From positions 2,790,001-2,854,000 of the forward strand of contig NZ_CP012881.1 of assembly GCF_002224265.1 (NCBI RefSeq): a stretch of DNA of 64,000 bases, in the 5' to 3' direction. Source of the DNA: Vibrio vulnificus NBRC 15645 = ATCC 27562. GTDB lineage: Bacteria; Pseudomonadota; Gammaproteobacteria; Enterobacterales; Vibrionaceae. The notes under the pieces are model-generated. The model was not told the origin of the DNA and ran no database searches. It saw only the letters and a program-made list of their open reading frames with translations. Shown piece after piece: positions 1 to 8,928 of the stretch; positions within the stretch are counted from its first letter, which is position 1, and each line of letters begins with the position of its first letter. A program made the translations under genes and the position numbers.

Positions 1-327
1 TTCTATCCATCGGGTATCAGCGATATTTTGACTATCGATGAAACGGTCAAAGACAACCCGGAGGCAATGTATAACCTTTGTAAAGGCGCCTTAGCCGCCG
101 GTTACCGAGAGTTTACTGCCAATGTTGCAAGTAACGATTTGGTGCGCGTAACGGGTTACATGGTCAAGCTGTCAGACATTGAGAAGTTCGCTCAATTGGG
201 CTCGCGCAGCAACACCACCTTCCTAGGTGCTGAAGCAGCAAAAAATACCGCAATACTCGCGCGACGTCCTCGTATCGTGAGTATGGAAACAACGCCTGTG
301 TATCAAGATCAGGCAGAATGTAACTGA
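1..327 (+). CDS. yjjI: YjjI-type glycyl radical enzyme, C-terminal part
   Basis: The reading frame is open from base 1, so only the last 108 residues are present. They contain the glycyl radical signature RVTGYMV, with the radical glycine codon at 154-156, followed by a conserved tail ending in RPRIVSMETTP that I associate with the YjjI group of pyruvate-formate-lyase-like enzymes. These are oxygen-sensitive enzymes that carry a stable glycine radical installed by a radical-SAM activase. The gene for such an activase follows 8 bases downstream, which supports the call. The YjjI substrate is not established. The start and catalytic cysteine lie outside the window. Confidence 0.85.
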   Translation, partial: FYPSGISDILTIDETVKDNPEAMYNLCKGALAAGYREFTANVASNDLVRVTGYMVKLSDIEKFAQLGSRSNTTFLGAEAAKNTAILARRPRIVSMETTPVYQDQAECN

Positions 328-335
328 ACATCAAA

Positions 336-1229
336 ATGTCAGCTGTTCAGTTCAACAAGAAAGGGAAAGTGAGTCGGGTACTGCCTTTCTCTTGCGTTGA
401 TGGGCCGGGGAATCGCCTGGTGATTTTTTTGCAGGGATGTAATTTCAACTGCTTAAACTGTCACAATCCTCACACAATTAATCACTGCAACCATTGTGGT
501 GACTGTGTGACAACGTGTCCTTCAGGCGCCCTAATAAAGAAAAACAACAACGTTGTTTGGCTAGAAGAGGTTTGCACCCACTGCGATCATTGTCTTGAAA
601 CTTGTTCGTATCACTCGAATCCAAAAATAAAAGAGTGGACGGTTTTGGACATGATCGATTTGATCCGTAAACACCACCTGTTTATCGATGGTGTCACCGT
701 GTCCGGTGGGGAAGCAACCCTACAACTTGGCTTTATTGTCGAGTTATTCAAAGCGATAAAACAAGACGTTGAATTGGCGCATTTAAGCTGTTTCATCGAC
801 AGTAATGGTTCACTAACAACTCATGGCTGGGTAAAAATTGCCCCCTATCTCGACGGTGCGATGATTGACCTGAAAGCATGGCAATCCGAAACGCATCGTT
901 GGTTAGTGGGTCGAGATAATCATAGAGTCATATTGTCGATAAAATATCTTGTTGAACTGGGCAAGCTGCATGAAGTTCGCCTGCTGCACATCCCCGAAAA
1001 AAGCGATCTCGCGTGTGAAGTGGACGCGTTGGCTCAATTTCTTAATACGTTGCCTGACCGGGTCACGATTCGCCTCAATGGCTTTGCTCACCACGGTGTA
1101 ATAGGTGAGGCCTTGAACTGGCCTGCTTGTGATAGAGAGTCGATGAACGGTTTCTATCAGGCGTTGAAACGCCGAATCCCACATCGAATCGCCATACCGA
1201 AAACGCCGCTCTATCGAGACATTGCTTAG
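336..1229 (+). CDS. yjjW: YjjW family glycyl radical enzyme activase
   Basis: Radical SAM activase of 297 residues that would generate the glycyl radical on the upstream YjjI. The SAM-cluster motif CNFNCLNC places cysteines at residues 35, 39 and 42 (CX3CX2C). It is followed by a ferredoxin-like insert with two four-cysteine sets, C51/C54/C57/C61 and C80/C83/C86/C90, typical of glycyl radical activases carrying two extra 4Fe-4S clusters. SGGEAT near residue 120 is the SAM-binding GGE motif. It is probably co-transcribed with yjjI. Both enzymes should act in the cytoplasm under anaerobic conditions. No strong ribosome binding site is visible, which suggests translational coupling. Confidence 0.88.
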   Translation: MSAVQFNKKGKVSRVLPFSCVDGPGNRLVIFLQGCNFNCLNCHNPHTINHCNHCGDCVTTCPSGALIKKNNNVVWLEEVCTHCDHCLETCSYHSNPKIKEWTVLDMIDLIRKHHLFIDGVTVSGGEATLQLGFIVELFKAIKQDVELAHLSCFIDSNGSLTTHGWVKIAPYLDGAMIDLKAWQSETHRWLVGRDNHRVILSIKYLVELGKLHEVRLLHIPEKSDLACEVDALAQFLNTLPDRVTIRLNGFAHHGVIGEALNWPACDRESMNGFYQALKRRIPHRIAIPKTPLYRDIA

Positions 1230-1241
1230 TCGTTGAAACGG

Positions 1242-2159
1242 CTACTTCTCATTGAGTTGATGAAGCTGGCTTTTTAACCAAGTCAGCGCCGGATCATTCA
1301 AGCTCTGTTTGTTATACACCAAGCTATACGCGACTTGCCCATAGTCAAACGGCAAGCTCTTCTGAATTAGCCCTTTGGCTTGTAAAGCCGTCTCTGCCCA
1401 CAGTTTCGAGCAAGTAAAAAGCAATGGGGTACGATGACACATCACGGCCGCCGCGCCAAAATCTGCGACCGAAAGGGCGATCTCTCGCGCTTTATGGCTC
1501 TGAATCAAGGTTTGCTCGAAGTAGGGTATCGCCAACTCTTTGTCGTGAATGCCAATGTGTTGGAATGACAGGTAGTCCTCGATGGTAAAGTCGGTTTGCT
1601 GCGCCGGATGTGTCTTATTCATTAAGCAGATCATCTCGTCGCGTTTGATCGTATGCCAAATCAACTCACGGTTCATGGTTGGAGGTTGGCTAATGTCGTG
1701 GGGCAACAAGATAAAATCAACTTGGCCGCGTAGCAGAGCCTCAAAGCCATGCTGCTCCTTAGCGTATATATGAAGATGCGCTTTGGGGGTCTGTTGGAGG
1801 ATCTGGCTGAACGTGTCAGCAAACACTTCAAAGGTACTTTCACGCATCGAAAGTGAGAAGGTCCCATTGTATGAGTTTGCGTCAAATGTACCTTGGTGAA
1901 TTACCCCATTCATACTGGAAAGAATGCCGTGAATGGCCGGACCGATGCTCAGTGCATAAGAGGTAGGGATCAGTTGGGTTCCGTCGCGATAAAAGAGTTC
2001 ATCGTTTAACACACTGCGTAATTGAGACAAAATCTTGCTTACACAAGAGGGGGTGACGCACAGTTGCTCCGCCGCGCTTGTCACGCTGTGAGTGGTTAAT
2101 AAAACATGCAAAACGGTTAAATGTTTAAGGCTAATTCGAGAAAGAGAAATGTAATCCAT
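1242..2159 (-). CDS. LysR family transcriptional regulator
   Basis: A protein of 305 residues with an N-terminal winged helix-turn-helix (about residues 8-65, with SVTSAAEQLCVTPSCVSKIL as the recognition part) and a LysR-type effector-binding domain from about residue 90 to the end. It converges on yjjW with only 12 bases between the stops. No divergent partner gene lies upstream (the next gene is also on the minus strand), so the usual inference of target from divergent neighbour is not available. The effector and regulon are unknown. Confidence 0.85.
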   Translation of the reverse strand: MDYISLSRISLKHLTVLHVLLTTHSVTSAAEQLCVTPSCVSKILSQLRSVLNDELFYRDGTQLIPTSYALSIGPAIHGILSSMNGVIHQGTFDANSYNGTFSLSMRESTFEVFADTFSQILQQTPKAHLHIYAKEQHGFEALLRGQVDFILLPHDISQPPTMNRELIWHTIKRDEMICLMNKTHPAQQTDFTIEDYLSFQHIGIHDKELAIPYFEQTLIQSHKAREIALSVADFGAAAVMCHRTPLLFTCSKLWAETALQAKGLIQKSLPFDYGQVAYSLVYNKQSLNDPALTWLKSQLHQLNEK

Positions 2160-2242
2160 AAAATGTGTTTCAACTCAGCGTTTCATGGATTACACCACAT
2201 TTTCATGGGGAAACAAGCGTTGTTGGTGGAAGATGTTGCCAA

Positions 2243-2283
2243 TAAAAAGAAAAACCGTGACTTATTCGCACTAAGTCACGGTT
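2243..2283 (-). terminator. Rho-independent terminator after the DUF4382 gene
   Basis: A 12-bp stem (AACCGTGACTTA paired with TAAGTCACGGTT, 2253-2283) with a 7-base loop. Read on the minus strand it is followed by a run of T interrupted by one C. It lies 20 bases beyond the stop of the DUF4382 lipoprotein gene. Confidence 0.85.
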
Positions 2284-2302
2284 AATTCAGCGATGATCCG
2301 GT

Positions 2303-3262
2303 TTATAGGACTGGTACAAAGTCAATTGTGCCATTTTCACCTGCTGCTAGCGTGGTGGTGCCGACTTGCCCAGTGGGTAATGGAATTGCGGTACCATCGT
2401 ATTGAATGGGGTTGTCATCCCCGGCGTTACAACTGAATGCAACGGTGTAAGTACCCGCATTTAAGAACCCAAATGCGTAGTTATTGTTTTCATCCAAACC
2501 TGCCGATGCAATGGGTTTTACCGCGTTTTCTGGGACGGGATTCTGACCGTCAAATTCTGGGTCATCTTCATCGACCAAATCGATGAGATTGGCGCTGTCG
2601 TGTCCTTCTCCTTCATAGAGGTAAACAAACGCTTGGCTGTCAGCCGTGCAGCTTTCGTCCCCTGTTAGAAGGTTATCGTCGACATTCCCTGAGATACTCA
2701 CTGCGGAAGCATTAGAAACAATAGAGACACCATGAGGCTTAAGAATGTAGCCATTGTTACTGCCTAAATTGCCGCGCATCACCAAAGACTGGCGAAGGTC
2801 AAACTCAATAGTGTAGAGCTGGACGGCCTCGGAAGTGACATCGAAACTGCCTAACTTTAACTTGTTGCTCGGTTGCTTCAAAGGTTGTTGGCCGCTGTCA
2901 TCGACCACGTAATTGACCCCATTTTCATTCGTCACATGCAGTATCAGCTCTTTATAGCTGCCTACAGGGACGGGTTGCGTACTGACGATCAATACGGAGT
3001 CCGTACCTTGGTAGTCAAGCAAGTCAATTTTTTGGTAGTCCACGCCAGTAGAAGGTACCACGTCAAGGAAAACAGAGTTGCCTTCGTTATCCACTAACTC
3101 AACCTGAGTGAAGCCCACGGAGACGGACTGAGCACTGTCAACGGGTGCATCAGAGACATAAAATGAGACATTGGCGGTTTTGCCTCCGTCACTACCACCG
3201 CAGCCGGCTAAGAGTAGCGCTGCCGCGACAGAAGAAATTGCAGATTTAGTTAGTCCATTCAT
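2303..3262 (-). CDS. DUF4382 domain lipoprotein
   Basis: A protein of 319 residues with a lipoprotein signal peptide ending in the lipobox LLAGC (Cys near residue 21) and a glycine/serine linker. The body starts with VSFYVSDAPVD, characteristic of DUF4382, a beta-rich domain found in bacterial surface lipoproteins. A second beta-rich segment follows from about residue 190. It is rich in Asp and Glu and very poor in Lys and Arg. The function of the family is not known. It is probably anchored in the outer membrane. It stands alone, with its own terminator downstream and a 225-base upstream gap. Confidence 0.75.
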   Translation of the reverse strand: MNGLTKSAISSVAAALLLAGCGGSDGGKTANVSFYVSDAPVDSAQSVSVGFTQVELVDNEGNSVFLDVVPSTGVDYQKIDLLDYQGTDSVLIVSTQPVPVGSYKELILHVTNENGVNYVVDDSGQQPLKQPSNKLKLGSFDVTSEAVQLYTIEFDLRQSLVMRGNLGSNNGYILKPHGVSIVSNASAVSISGNVDDNLLTGDESCTADSQAFVYLYEGEGHDSANLIDLVDEDDPEFDGQNPVPENAVKPIASAGLDENNNYAFGFLNAGTYTVAFSCNAGDDNPIQYDGTAIPLPTGQVGTTTLAAGENGTIDFVPVL

Positions 3263-3487
3263 TACACATATCTCATTACAACTGATGATACTGTCAATTA
3301 TAGTCGTTATTTTTGAATGCGAATGTTCTGCGCGTTAGGCGTGTGCAAGTATTTTGTCAACTTGTACCTTCGAAAATTATTAATTCATTTAATCCACACG
3401 ATAAAGATATTTGTCTGTCTTCTTGCGTGGTTCACCGTTATAAACCCGAGCGCAAAAATGCGTTTTGAATTGTGCGGAATGAGCTGA

Positions 3488-4090
3488 ATGGAAAAGTTGA
3501 TAGATGCGCTAATTACCCATGGTTATTACATTTGGGATGATTTTTTAGACTCGCAGTCCGTCGCGGATTTACGAGAAGCGATACCAGCAAACTGGAAGCA
3601 GGCGAGAATTGGCCGCAATGACGACTTGGTGAAAGCGACGAAGATTCGCAGCGACAAAATTCAGTGGCTTCAACGAGAGAATGCGAGAGCGGTAGGTCAC
3701 TATCTCGACGTGATGGAAGAGATTCGATTGAGTGTCAATCGCTATCTTTACCTAGGGTTGTTTGAATATGAAGCGCATTTTGCCAAGTATGAACCGGGCG
3801 ATTTCTATCAAAAGCACTTAGACAGTTTTCAAGGGCAAGAAAACCGAAAACTAACGACCGTGTTTTACATGAATGAGGATTGGCAGCCGGGAGATGGCGG
3901 TGAATTACATCTGTACGATCTTCAGGACGATTTGCTAGAAGTCATCGCGCCAAAGAGCGGAAGACTGGTTGTTTTTCTCTCGGAGCTGTTCCCCCATGAA
4001 GTGCTGACCAGCCATATTAACCGCTACAGCATTGCAGGGTGGTTCCGCATCAATGGCGTGCGGGACAATCTATTGGATATCTCCAAATAA
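3488..4090 (+). CDS. 2OG-Fe(II) oxygenase (prolyl 4-hydroxylase type)
   Basis: A cytoplasmic protein of 200 residues with the double-stranded beta-helix iron site of 2-oxoglutarate dioxygenases: H110 and D112 (HLD), distal H170 (PHEVL) and R179, which would bind the 2-oxoglutarate carboxylate. The stretch TVFYMNEDWQPGDGGELHLY is typical of the prolyl 4-hydroxylase subgroup. The substrate could be a protein side chain, as in ribosomal or EF-Tu prolyl hydroxylases, but nothing in the context shows which. It is a single gene ending in a good terminator. Confidence 0.8.
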   Translation: MEKLIDALITHGYYIWDDFLDSQSVADLREAIPANWKQARIGRNDDLVKATKIRSDKIQWLQRENARAVGHYLDVMEEIRLSVNRYLYLGLFEYEAHFAKYEPGDFYQKHLDSFQGQENRKLTTVFYMNEDWQPGDGGELHLYDLQDDLLEVIAPKSGRLVVFLSELFPHEVLTSHINRYSIAGWFRINGVRDNLLDISK

Positions 4091-4152
4091 GGCATCGGTT
4101 ACTCTCTTGCACTGTTATGTGATGTCGTATGCAACCTAGCCTATTTGAAATG

Positions 4153-4176
4153 AAAACCGCCTTTTGGCGGTTTTTT
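4153..4176 (+). terminator. Rho-independent terminator, probably bidirectional
   Basis: AAAACCGCC pairs with GGCGGTTTT around a 4-base loop and a T run follows on the + strand. It sits between the convergent oxygenase gene (+) and HD-GYP gene (-). The A/T flanks let it work in both directions. Confidence 0.85.
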
Positions 4177-4209
4177 GTCAAACGGTTTTACTGACGAGAG
4201 CCGAGAAAG

Positions 4210-5478
4210 CTACTTACTGTCTTGAATGGACATTTGATAGCAGTCATCTAAGTGGCGCTTTAGCGCACCAAAAACAGTTGGACAAAGTTTGCCATCGTCC
4301 ACCAAGGCCGTCATCAAGGCTTCAATTTCATGTTGTGGCATTCTTGGACGATAGGGGCGATCTTGGGACAATGCTTGAAAGACGTCGGCGACGGCAATAA
4401 TTCTCGACGGCAGATCCAGATTGGTGGCCGTTTTGTGGTATGGGTAACCAGAACCATCTAACCTTTCGTGGTGGTTGGATGCCCACTCAGCAATTTTTGA
4501 GTTGGGGAAGACTTTATGCAGAGCAAGTTCGGTATCGATGGTATGCCGTTTGATTCTTGTGTACTCCTGATCATTGAGCTTTCCTTGTTTATGAAGAATG
4601 TCATCAGGGGTTTTTAACTTGCCGATGTCGTGCACTAAGCCGGCAATAAAAATCATCTCTTGGTCATGCTCGCAGAGCGACATTTTTCCAGCGAGGAAGC
4701 GTGAGATTTCGGCGACTTTCTGTGAGTGTTGATAAGTAAATGGGCTTTTGGCATCGACAATTCGAGCGAGAAAAAGACCCAAGCTCATTAAGTCACCGAT
4801 AGTGAGCTGTTTTTGCAGCCAATCGATATGTGAGAAGCCAAGCCCAATGGTTTCGATGTTTTCCGATTCCATTGCAAACCAGAAGCCGTCAGTCATGATG
4901 AGTTTGACCATCACATCACACATTCCAGGATGGAAGAGGCTACCCGCATTGGTCATGATGGTGTCGGCGATGGCGTGTTCATGCAGCGTCACCATATCAC
5001 TATGACACTCATCGGTGAATTGAGCTCTGAGAAAATCTAGGCGATCAGAAAGATACAAAAGCGCTGCGATGTCTTTGTTAAACGGAGAGACTTCTAAGGT
5101 TTCAAGCTCATCCCAACGAGTGTGGTGATACAGAATTGACTCAGCAAACTGAGCCAAAATATTACACTGTTGTAAAGATTGGTAACCGCGAATGCAGTGG
5201 GCTTGGGCGTCTTGTGGCATCAGCGTCTCTAGCAGCATTAAATGCTCTTTCGTTTCCGAGACGCCACAATCGTGCACCATTCCAGCAAAATAGCTGAACT
5301 CCGCTTTTTTTAAATCCCAACCCAGAGCAAGCGCGCATTGGTAAGCGATATAGGCGACACGGTGGTTATGGTGAGTGTCATCGACTCCGACATAATCTAA
5401 AGCACGTGCCACCCAAATCAGAGCCTGTTTGAGGTCCACTTCAAAATGAAGCGAGCTTGACTCACATGTATTATTCAT
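4210..5478 (-). CDS. HD-GYP domain protein (c-di-GMP phosphodiesterase type), with a second HD domain
   Basis: A protein of 422 residues. The C-terminal half is a full HD-GYP domain with HDIGKL (His283, Asp284) and HHERLDGSGYP (about residues 336-346), the metal and substrate motifs of c-di-GMP phosphodiesterases. The N-terminal half has a degenerate HD-like domain, with VHDCG near residue 70 and HHTRWD near residue 119, and could be a regulatory copy. There is no signal peptide, membrane helix or receiver domain, so it is probably cytosolic. Activity is inferred from intact motifs only. Confidence 0.83.
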   Translation of the reverse strand: MNNTCESSSLHFEVDLKQALIWVARALDYVGVDDTHHNHRVAYIAYQCALALGWDLKKAEFSYFAGMVHDCGVSETKEHLMLLETLMPQDAQAHCIRGYQSLQQCNILAQFAESILYHHTRWDELETLEVSPFNKDIAALLYLSDRLDFLRAQFTDECHSDMVTLHEHAIADTIMTNAGSLFHPGMCDVMVKLIMTDGFWFAMESENIETIGLGFSHIDWLQKQLTIGDLMSLGLFLARIVDAKSPFTYQHSQKVAEISRFLAGKMSLCEHDQEMIFIAGLVHDIGKLKTPDDILHKQGKLNDQEYTRIKRHTIDTELALHKVFPNSKIAEWASNHHERLDGSGYPYHKTATNLDLPSRIIAVADVFQALSQDRPYRPRMPQHEIEALMTALVDDGKLCPTVFGALKRHLDDCYQMSIQDSK

Positions 5479-5495
5479 TGATGTTCCGACATTAC

Positions 5496-5643
5496 GTTAT
5501 CCCATTCCTACTTGAAGCTGCAGCGCTGTTGGCTCGGCTCATTATCTGAAACGCCAGTCCGACCCAATCACGTATTCTGTCTATGTTCATGGGGAAGACC
5601 TCACTTGCCGCCTACCTACAACTCCAAGTGGTTTGGGTATCTT
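5496..5643. repeat. ERIC-like intergenic repeat (IRU family)
   Basis: About 147 bases. The left end, with CTTGAAGCTGCAGCGCTGTT, and the right end, with CACTTGCCGCC and CAACTCCAAGTGGTTT, match the ends of the enterobacterial repetitive intergenic consensus as I know it. The ends are partly complementary, so the transcript would fold into a long hairpin. The standard element is about 127 bp, and this one has a different, longer centre. ERIC elements are known in vibrios. It lies just upstream of the HD-GYP start. The rest of this 322-base gene-free stretch (5479-5800) is AT-rich, and I see nothing else certain in it. Confidence 0.75.
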
Positions 5644-5800
5644 GTTATTAAGTGTTGTTGACTTATTTGTAATAGTTTTCATTTATGATACTTGCTTTAT
5701 ATGCAAATTATCATCTTTGAAACAAGCTATTGTTGAGTAATTTGAAGTCGGTGACACTTTTGTTACGTGGTCGGATCTCGTTGCGCGGAAAGTGTCCGCT

Positions 5801-6667
5801 TTAAATGCAAAAAGGGCAGTTTTCGCGTGTCAGTCCATCTGTGCCGTTCAACCTTGCTAAATGCTGTTTTCCCTGCGTAATACCCATTTGATAGCCTTGA
5901 TGAAGTTTGCGTTGATTCATCGTTAACCGTTTCACCTTAAAACCTTCTTCTGGTGCAATCACTCGGATAGTGGCATCGGGCGGTGGGAAGCGAATAAACG
6001 CCAATGCTGCATTGTAATTTTTGGCTCGTTGACGCAGCGCTTTAGCGATAGTGGGTTGACGTGACAACAAGGTGTTGGTGAGCCAAGTGTGGCGACTTTC
6101 TGGCATCTCGTAGCTCAATGGGTGCGACAACACCACCGTTATGTCACGAGCGCCTTGGCGATACGCTTCTTTCACTGGAATGGAATCCGAGACCCCGCCA
6201 TCGGTAAAACAACTGCCTGCAAAGCAAGGTGGTTGGCGATAAGCAATAGGTAGGGCACAGCTCGCTTCCAATAATTGATTTACATTCTGCTTGGTTAGCT
6301 GTTGATAGCGTGGTAACCCTGTTGCTATGTCAGTGGTGGTGGCCAGCAAACGCGTGTTTGTAAAAAGACGTTCTGCCTCAATGGGGTAGCGACGCATGGA
6401 TTCGTCAACCAACCATTTTACGTCCACCAAATCGCCCCCTTTGATAAAACGTTTTGGGTTATAAAAACGCTGAGATGTGGCCAATTTAGTGATGACATTA
6501 AAACTACGCCCTTGAGCGTTCGCCAAATAGCCAACCAAATTGGATGCGCCAGCCGACACCCCAATGGCCAGATCAAAAGGTTGATAATTTTGCTGCAAAA
6601 ATGCGTCCAATACGCCGCTGGCAAATACGCCGCGCATTGCGCCCCCTTCCACGACCAGTGCTTTCAT
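5801..6667 (-). CDS. Patatin-like phospholipase (YjjU-like)
   Basis: A protein of 288 residues with the patatin fold signatures: the oxyanion loop GGAMRG (residues 8-13), the nucleophile elbow GVSAG with Ser38, and DGG with the catalytic Asp156. The general arrangement resembles E. coli YjjU, although this protein is shorter (about 290 against about 357 residues). It has no signal peptide, so it is probably cytoplasmic. It should hydrolyse acyl esters of phospholipids or lysophospholipids; the exact substrate is unknown. It is apparently a single-gene unit. Confidence 0.8.
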   Translation of the reverse strand: MKALVVEGGAMRGVFASGVLDAFLQQNYQPFDLAIGVSAGASNLVGYLANAQGRSFNVITKLATSQRFYNPKRFIKGGDLVDVKWLVDESMRRYPIEAERLFTNTRLLATTTDIATGLPRYQQLTKQNVNQLLEASCALPIAYRQPPCFAGSCFTDGGVSDSIPVKEAYRQGARDITVVLSHPLSYEMPESRHTWLTNTLLSRQPTIAKALRQRAKNYNAALAFIRFPPPDATIRVIAPEEGFKVKRLTMNQRKLHQGYQMGITQGKQHLARLNGTDGLTRENCPFCI

Positions 6668-6818
6668 CTCTCTTTACCGTTTAGATTCACTCTAGTCTGC
6701 AAGGCTAAAACAACCGGGCGGGATGTCGTAGTCGGTTGTGTTTATCGTTGAAATAGGAGGCGTCTATTAATGGCTGAGTGAATGGTGGGGCTTGGGCTTA
6801 GAGGCTGCGATTTGAGCG

Positions 6819-7565
6819 CTACGGACAATCTTGGTCATCGAGCATTTTCTCATAGCAACCATTGGCAATGAGCTTTTTCATACCGTCTTCATAGGCATCG
6901 AGCAGCGCTTTGCCACGCGGTGTTTTTTGAAACAACAGGAACATAGGCTCACTGAGAAGCGGCTTGGGATCCGTCATGATCACGCGTTCATCATACCCCG
7001 TCACTTGGTTGATGAGTAAGCGTCCGACGCGTTTTTCAGCCGGCACCGCGTCAATTCTTCCCCGATGCAGTTTGTGGAAATTCTCCTTTTGATTGGAACT
7101 GATGAGAGGAAATACTTTGTGTTGTCGCAACAGCAACGTCGAGGAAAATCCTTCTACACCGCCAATACGGTAGTTAGCCAAATCAGAAATAGCACTCCAG
7201 CGAATGGGCATCGATTCACGGTAAAAAATCACCGTTTCTGCAAACATGATTGGCGTAGGGGATTGATAAAAAATCTGTTGGCGTGCTTCATTGCTATACC
7301 AAGGGAAAGTGGCGTCTGCTTTTTCATGCTCGACAAGTTTAGTGCTACGAACCCAAGGATGGTATGAGTAGTGAACTTCGTAACCCTGGCTGGTGTAGAT
7401 CTGGCGGATGATTTTCTCCAGTGTACCTTGACGCTCACTGGTATAAGGTGCCCATTCGCCAATCGCAAAATGGACGACGTCCGGCTGAGTAGGCGGCGCT
7501 GCGGCGACCACGCTGTTGGCGATCATAACGAACAGACAAAGTGACAAGATCGGTTTATGTATCAA
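6819..7565 (-). CDS. Periplasmic solute-binding protein, family 3 type
   Basis: A protein of 248 residues with a signal peptide (cleavage probably after VVAA, near residue 23) and a family 3 solute-binding fold: FAIGEWAPYTSE at the start of lobe 1, and LANYRIGGVEGFSS and RIDAVPAEKRVGRL in the hinge and lobe 2. No permease or ATPase gene is adjacent, so it could serve a distant transporter or act as a sensor. The first codon is TTG at 7565-7563. The next in-frame ATG would destroy the signal peptide, so the TTG start is preferred. Confidence 0.75.
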   Translation of the reverse strand: MIHKPILSLCLFVMIANSVVAAAPPTQPDVVHFAIGEWAPYTSERQGTLEKIIRQIYTSQGYEVHYSYHPWVRSTKLVEHEKADATFPWYSNEARQQIFYQSPTPIMFAETVIFYRESMPIRWSAISDLANYRIGGVEGFSSTLLLRQHKVFPLISSNQKENFHKLHRGRIDAVPAEKRVGRLLINQVTGYDERVIMTDPKPLLSEPMFLLFQKTPRGKALLDAYEDGMKKLIANGCYEKMLDDQDCP

Positions 7566-7838
7566 TGTTCTCTACTCGGTTTTATGTCGAACGAGGTGAC
7601 CGTCGTTAAGCGTCGCTTTGACGAACGGGTTATTAGAGTGTAGCAAAGCGAACTGACTTGTCGTGACATTCGCTTCTGGTTGAAAGGCTAGGTTCTCATG
7701 TTGCTAAGTGGGTTGAACTCGCAGAAATGACATTGCTTGGAGCAAAACGCCGTGGTTGATCACAACAAATTAACAATTGATTTTTCCCCCACGAGTGACA
7801 AGTTAAAATAGCGCCATAAATCATTGAAGTTAATCGGT

Positions 7839-8753
7839 ATGACCTGGAATTTTATTCTCAACCCGCAAGCTGGCGGAGGAAAAGCACTTCGCTTTTGGCA
7901 ACAACTCAAGCCTTTACTTTCTCAACACAATATCAAGCACCATTTCCATCAAACTCAATACCAAGGGCATGCCAAAGTTCTCAGTCGAGCGTTGGCAGAG
8001 AAAGGCGAACGCGCGTTTGTGGCAATCGGAGGAGATGGAAGCGTTAACGAACTGCTTCAAGGGATCTTTGAATCTGGTTGCGATTTACAAGAATTTGTTC
8101 TTACCGTTGCGCCGCAAGGGACGGGCAATGATTGGGCGCGCTATCACCACATTCCCAAAAGTCCAAACGCGTGGCTTGAGTTTCTTCAAACCGCTAATGT
8201 GGTCGAACATGATGTGGGGGTGGTGGAGTATGGTGACGATTTTTTACAGCAGCATGTGTTCATCAATATGGCGGGCAGTGGGCTTGATTGCCACATATTG
8301 CAGCAAATGGGATGCGCGGGTGGTAAGTCACTGCGTTACTACTCTACGCTGCTGAGTTCTCTTTACGGTTATCAAGGTCGCACGTTGCACTTCAAATGTT
8401 TTGATGATTCCTCTTCGCAAGATGTGGCCAGAACGGTCCTACTCAGCATGTTTTGCATCGGCCGTTATGGCGGTGCCGGAATGGATTTTTCCCCCAAAGC
8501 GCACCATCAATCGGGTGTGCTACACGCCGTTTTTGTAGAAGATATGCCGTTTTTGCAGCGTCTTTTCAGTTTGCCGTATTTACTCAATGGAAAAATCGAA
8601 CACCACCGCCGAGTGCATGCGGAAACAATGCGCGCACTGTTAGTGGCAGGCGAAGACACTGCCTTGTTCCAATGCGATGGCGAACTGATTGGAGCGTTGC
8701 CAGCTCGACTGACGCTTCGCCCTTGCGCTATACGAGTACTAACAAGGTGTTAG
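7839..8753 (+). CDS. Diacylglycerol kinase family lipid kinase
   Basis: With the ATG at 7839 the protein has 304 residues and starts MTWNFILNPQAGGGKA, the usual beginning of this family. A TTG at 7824 would add five residues and is less likely. GGDGSVNE (residues 64-71) is the nucleotide-binding motif, and GTGNDWAR follows as expected for YegS/BmrU/DgkB-type kinases. These phosphorylate diacylglycerol or related lipids at the inner membrane face using ATP. No membrane helix is present. It is a single gene, followed by the aromatic amino acid permease 175 bases downstream. Confidence 0.82.
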   Translation: MTWNFILNPQAGGGKALRFWQQLKPLLSQHNIKHHFHQTQYQGHAKVLSRALAEKGERAFVAIGGDGSVNELLQGIFESGCDLQEFVLTVAPQGTGNDWARYHHIPKSPNAWLEFLQTANVVEHDVGVVEYGDDFLQQHVFINMAGSGLDCHILQQMGCAGGKSLRYYSTLLSSLYGYQGRTLHFKCFDDSSSQDVARTVLLSMFCIGRYGGAGMDFSPKAHHQSGVLHAVFVEDMPFLQRLFSLPYLLNGKIEHHRRVHAETMRALLVAGEDTALFQCDGELIGALPARLTLRPCAIRVLTRC

Positions 8754-8760
8754 AACGGAG

Positions 8761-8800
8761 TGTATTCCAAAGTTTACACTTTTGGATAAAATGCATTACA
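8761..8800 (+). promoter_or_regulatory. Candidate tandem TyrR boxes upstream of the tyrP-like gene
   Basis: TGTATT, six bases, TTTACA at 8761-8778 fits the TyrR box (TGTAAA-N6-TTTACA) except at two positions. A weaker second copy (TGGATA, six bases, ATTACA) follows at 8783-8800, 22 bases further on. A strong and a weak TyrR box in tandem is the arrangement known upstream of E. coli tyrP. The pair begins about 168 bases before the permease ATG. Confidence 0.55.
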
Positions 8801-8928
8801 TTTTGCTTGATCTAAAAATGAAGATGCTACAAAATCGCCATCAACCTAGTTAATTTGGTGGTGATGATTCTCTTTTCTACCATTTGTCTCTAGGCCTATA
8901 TTCTGTTCCGTAAATATAAGAATACACT

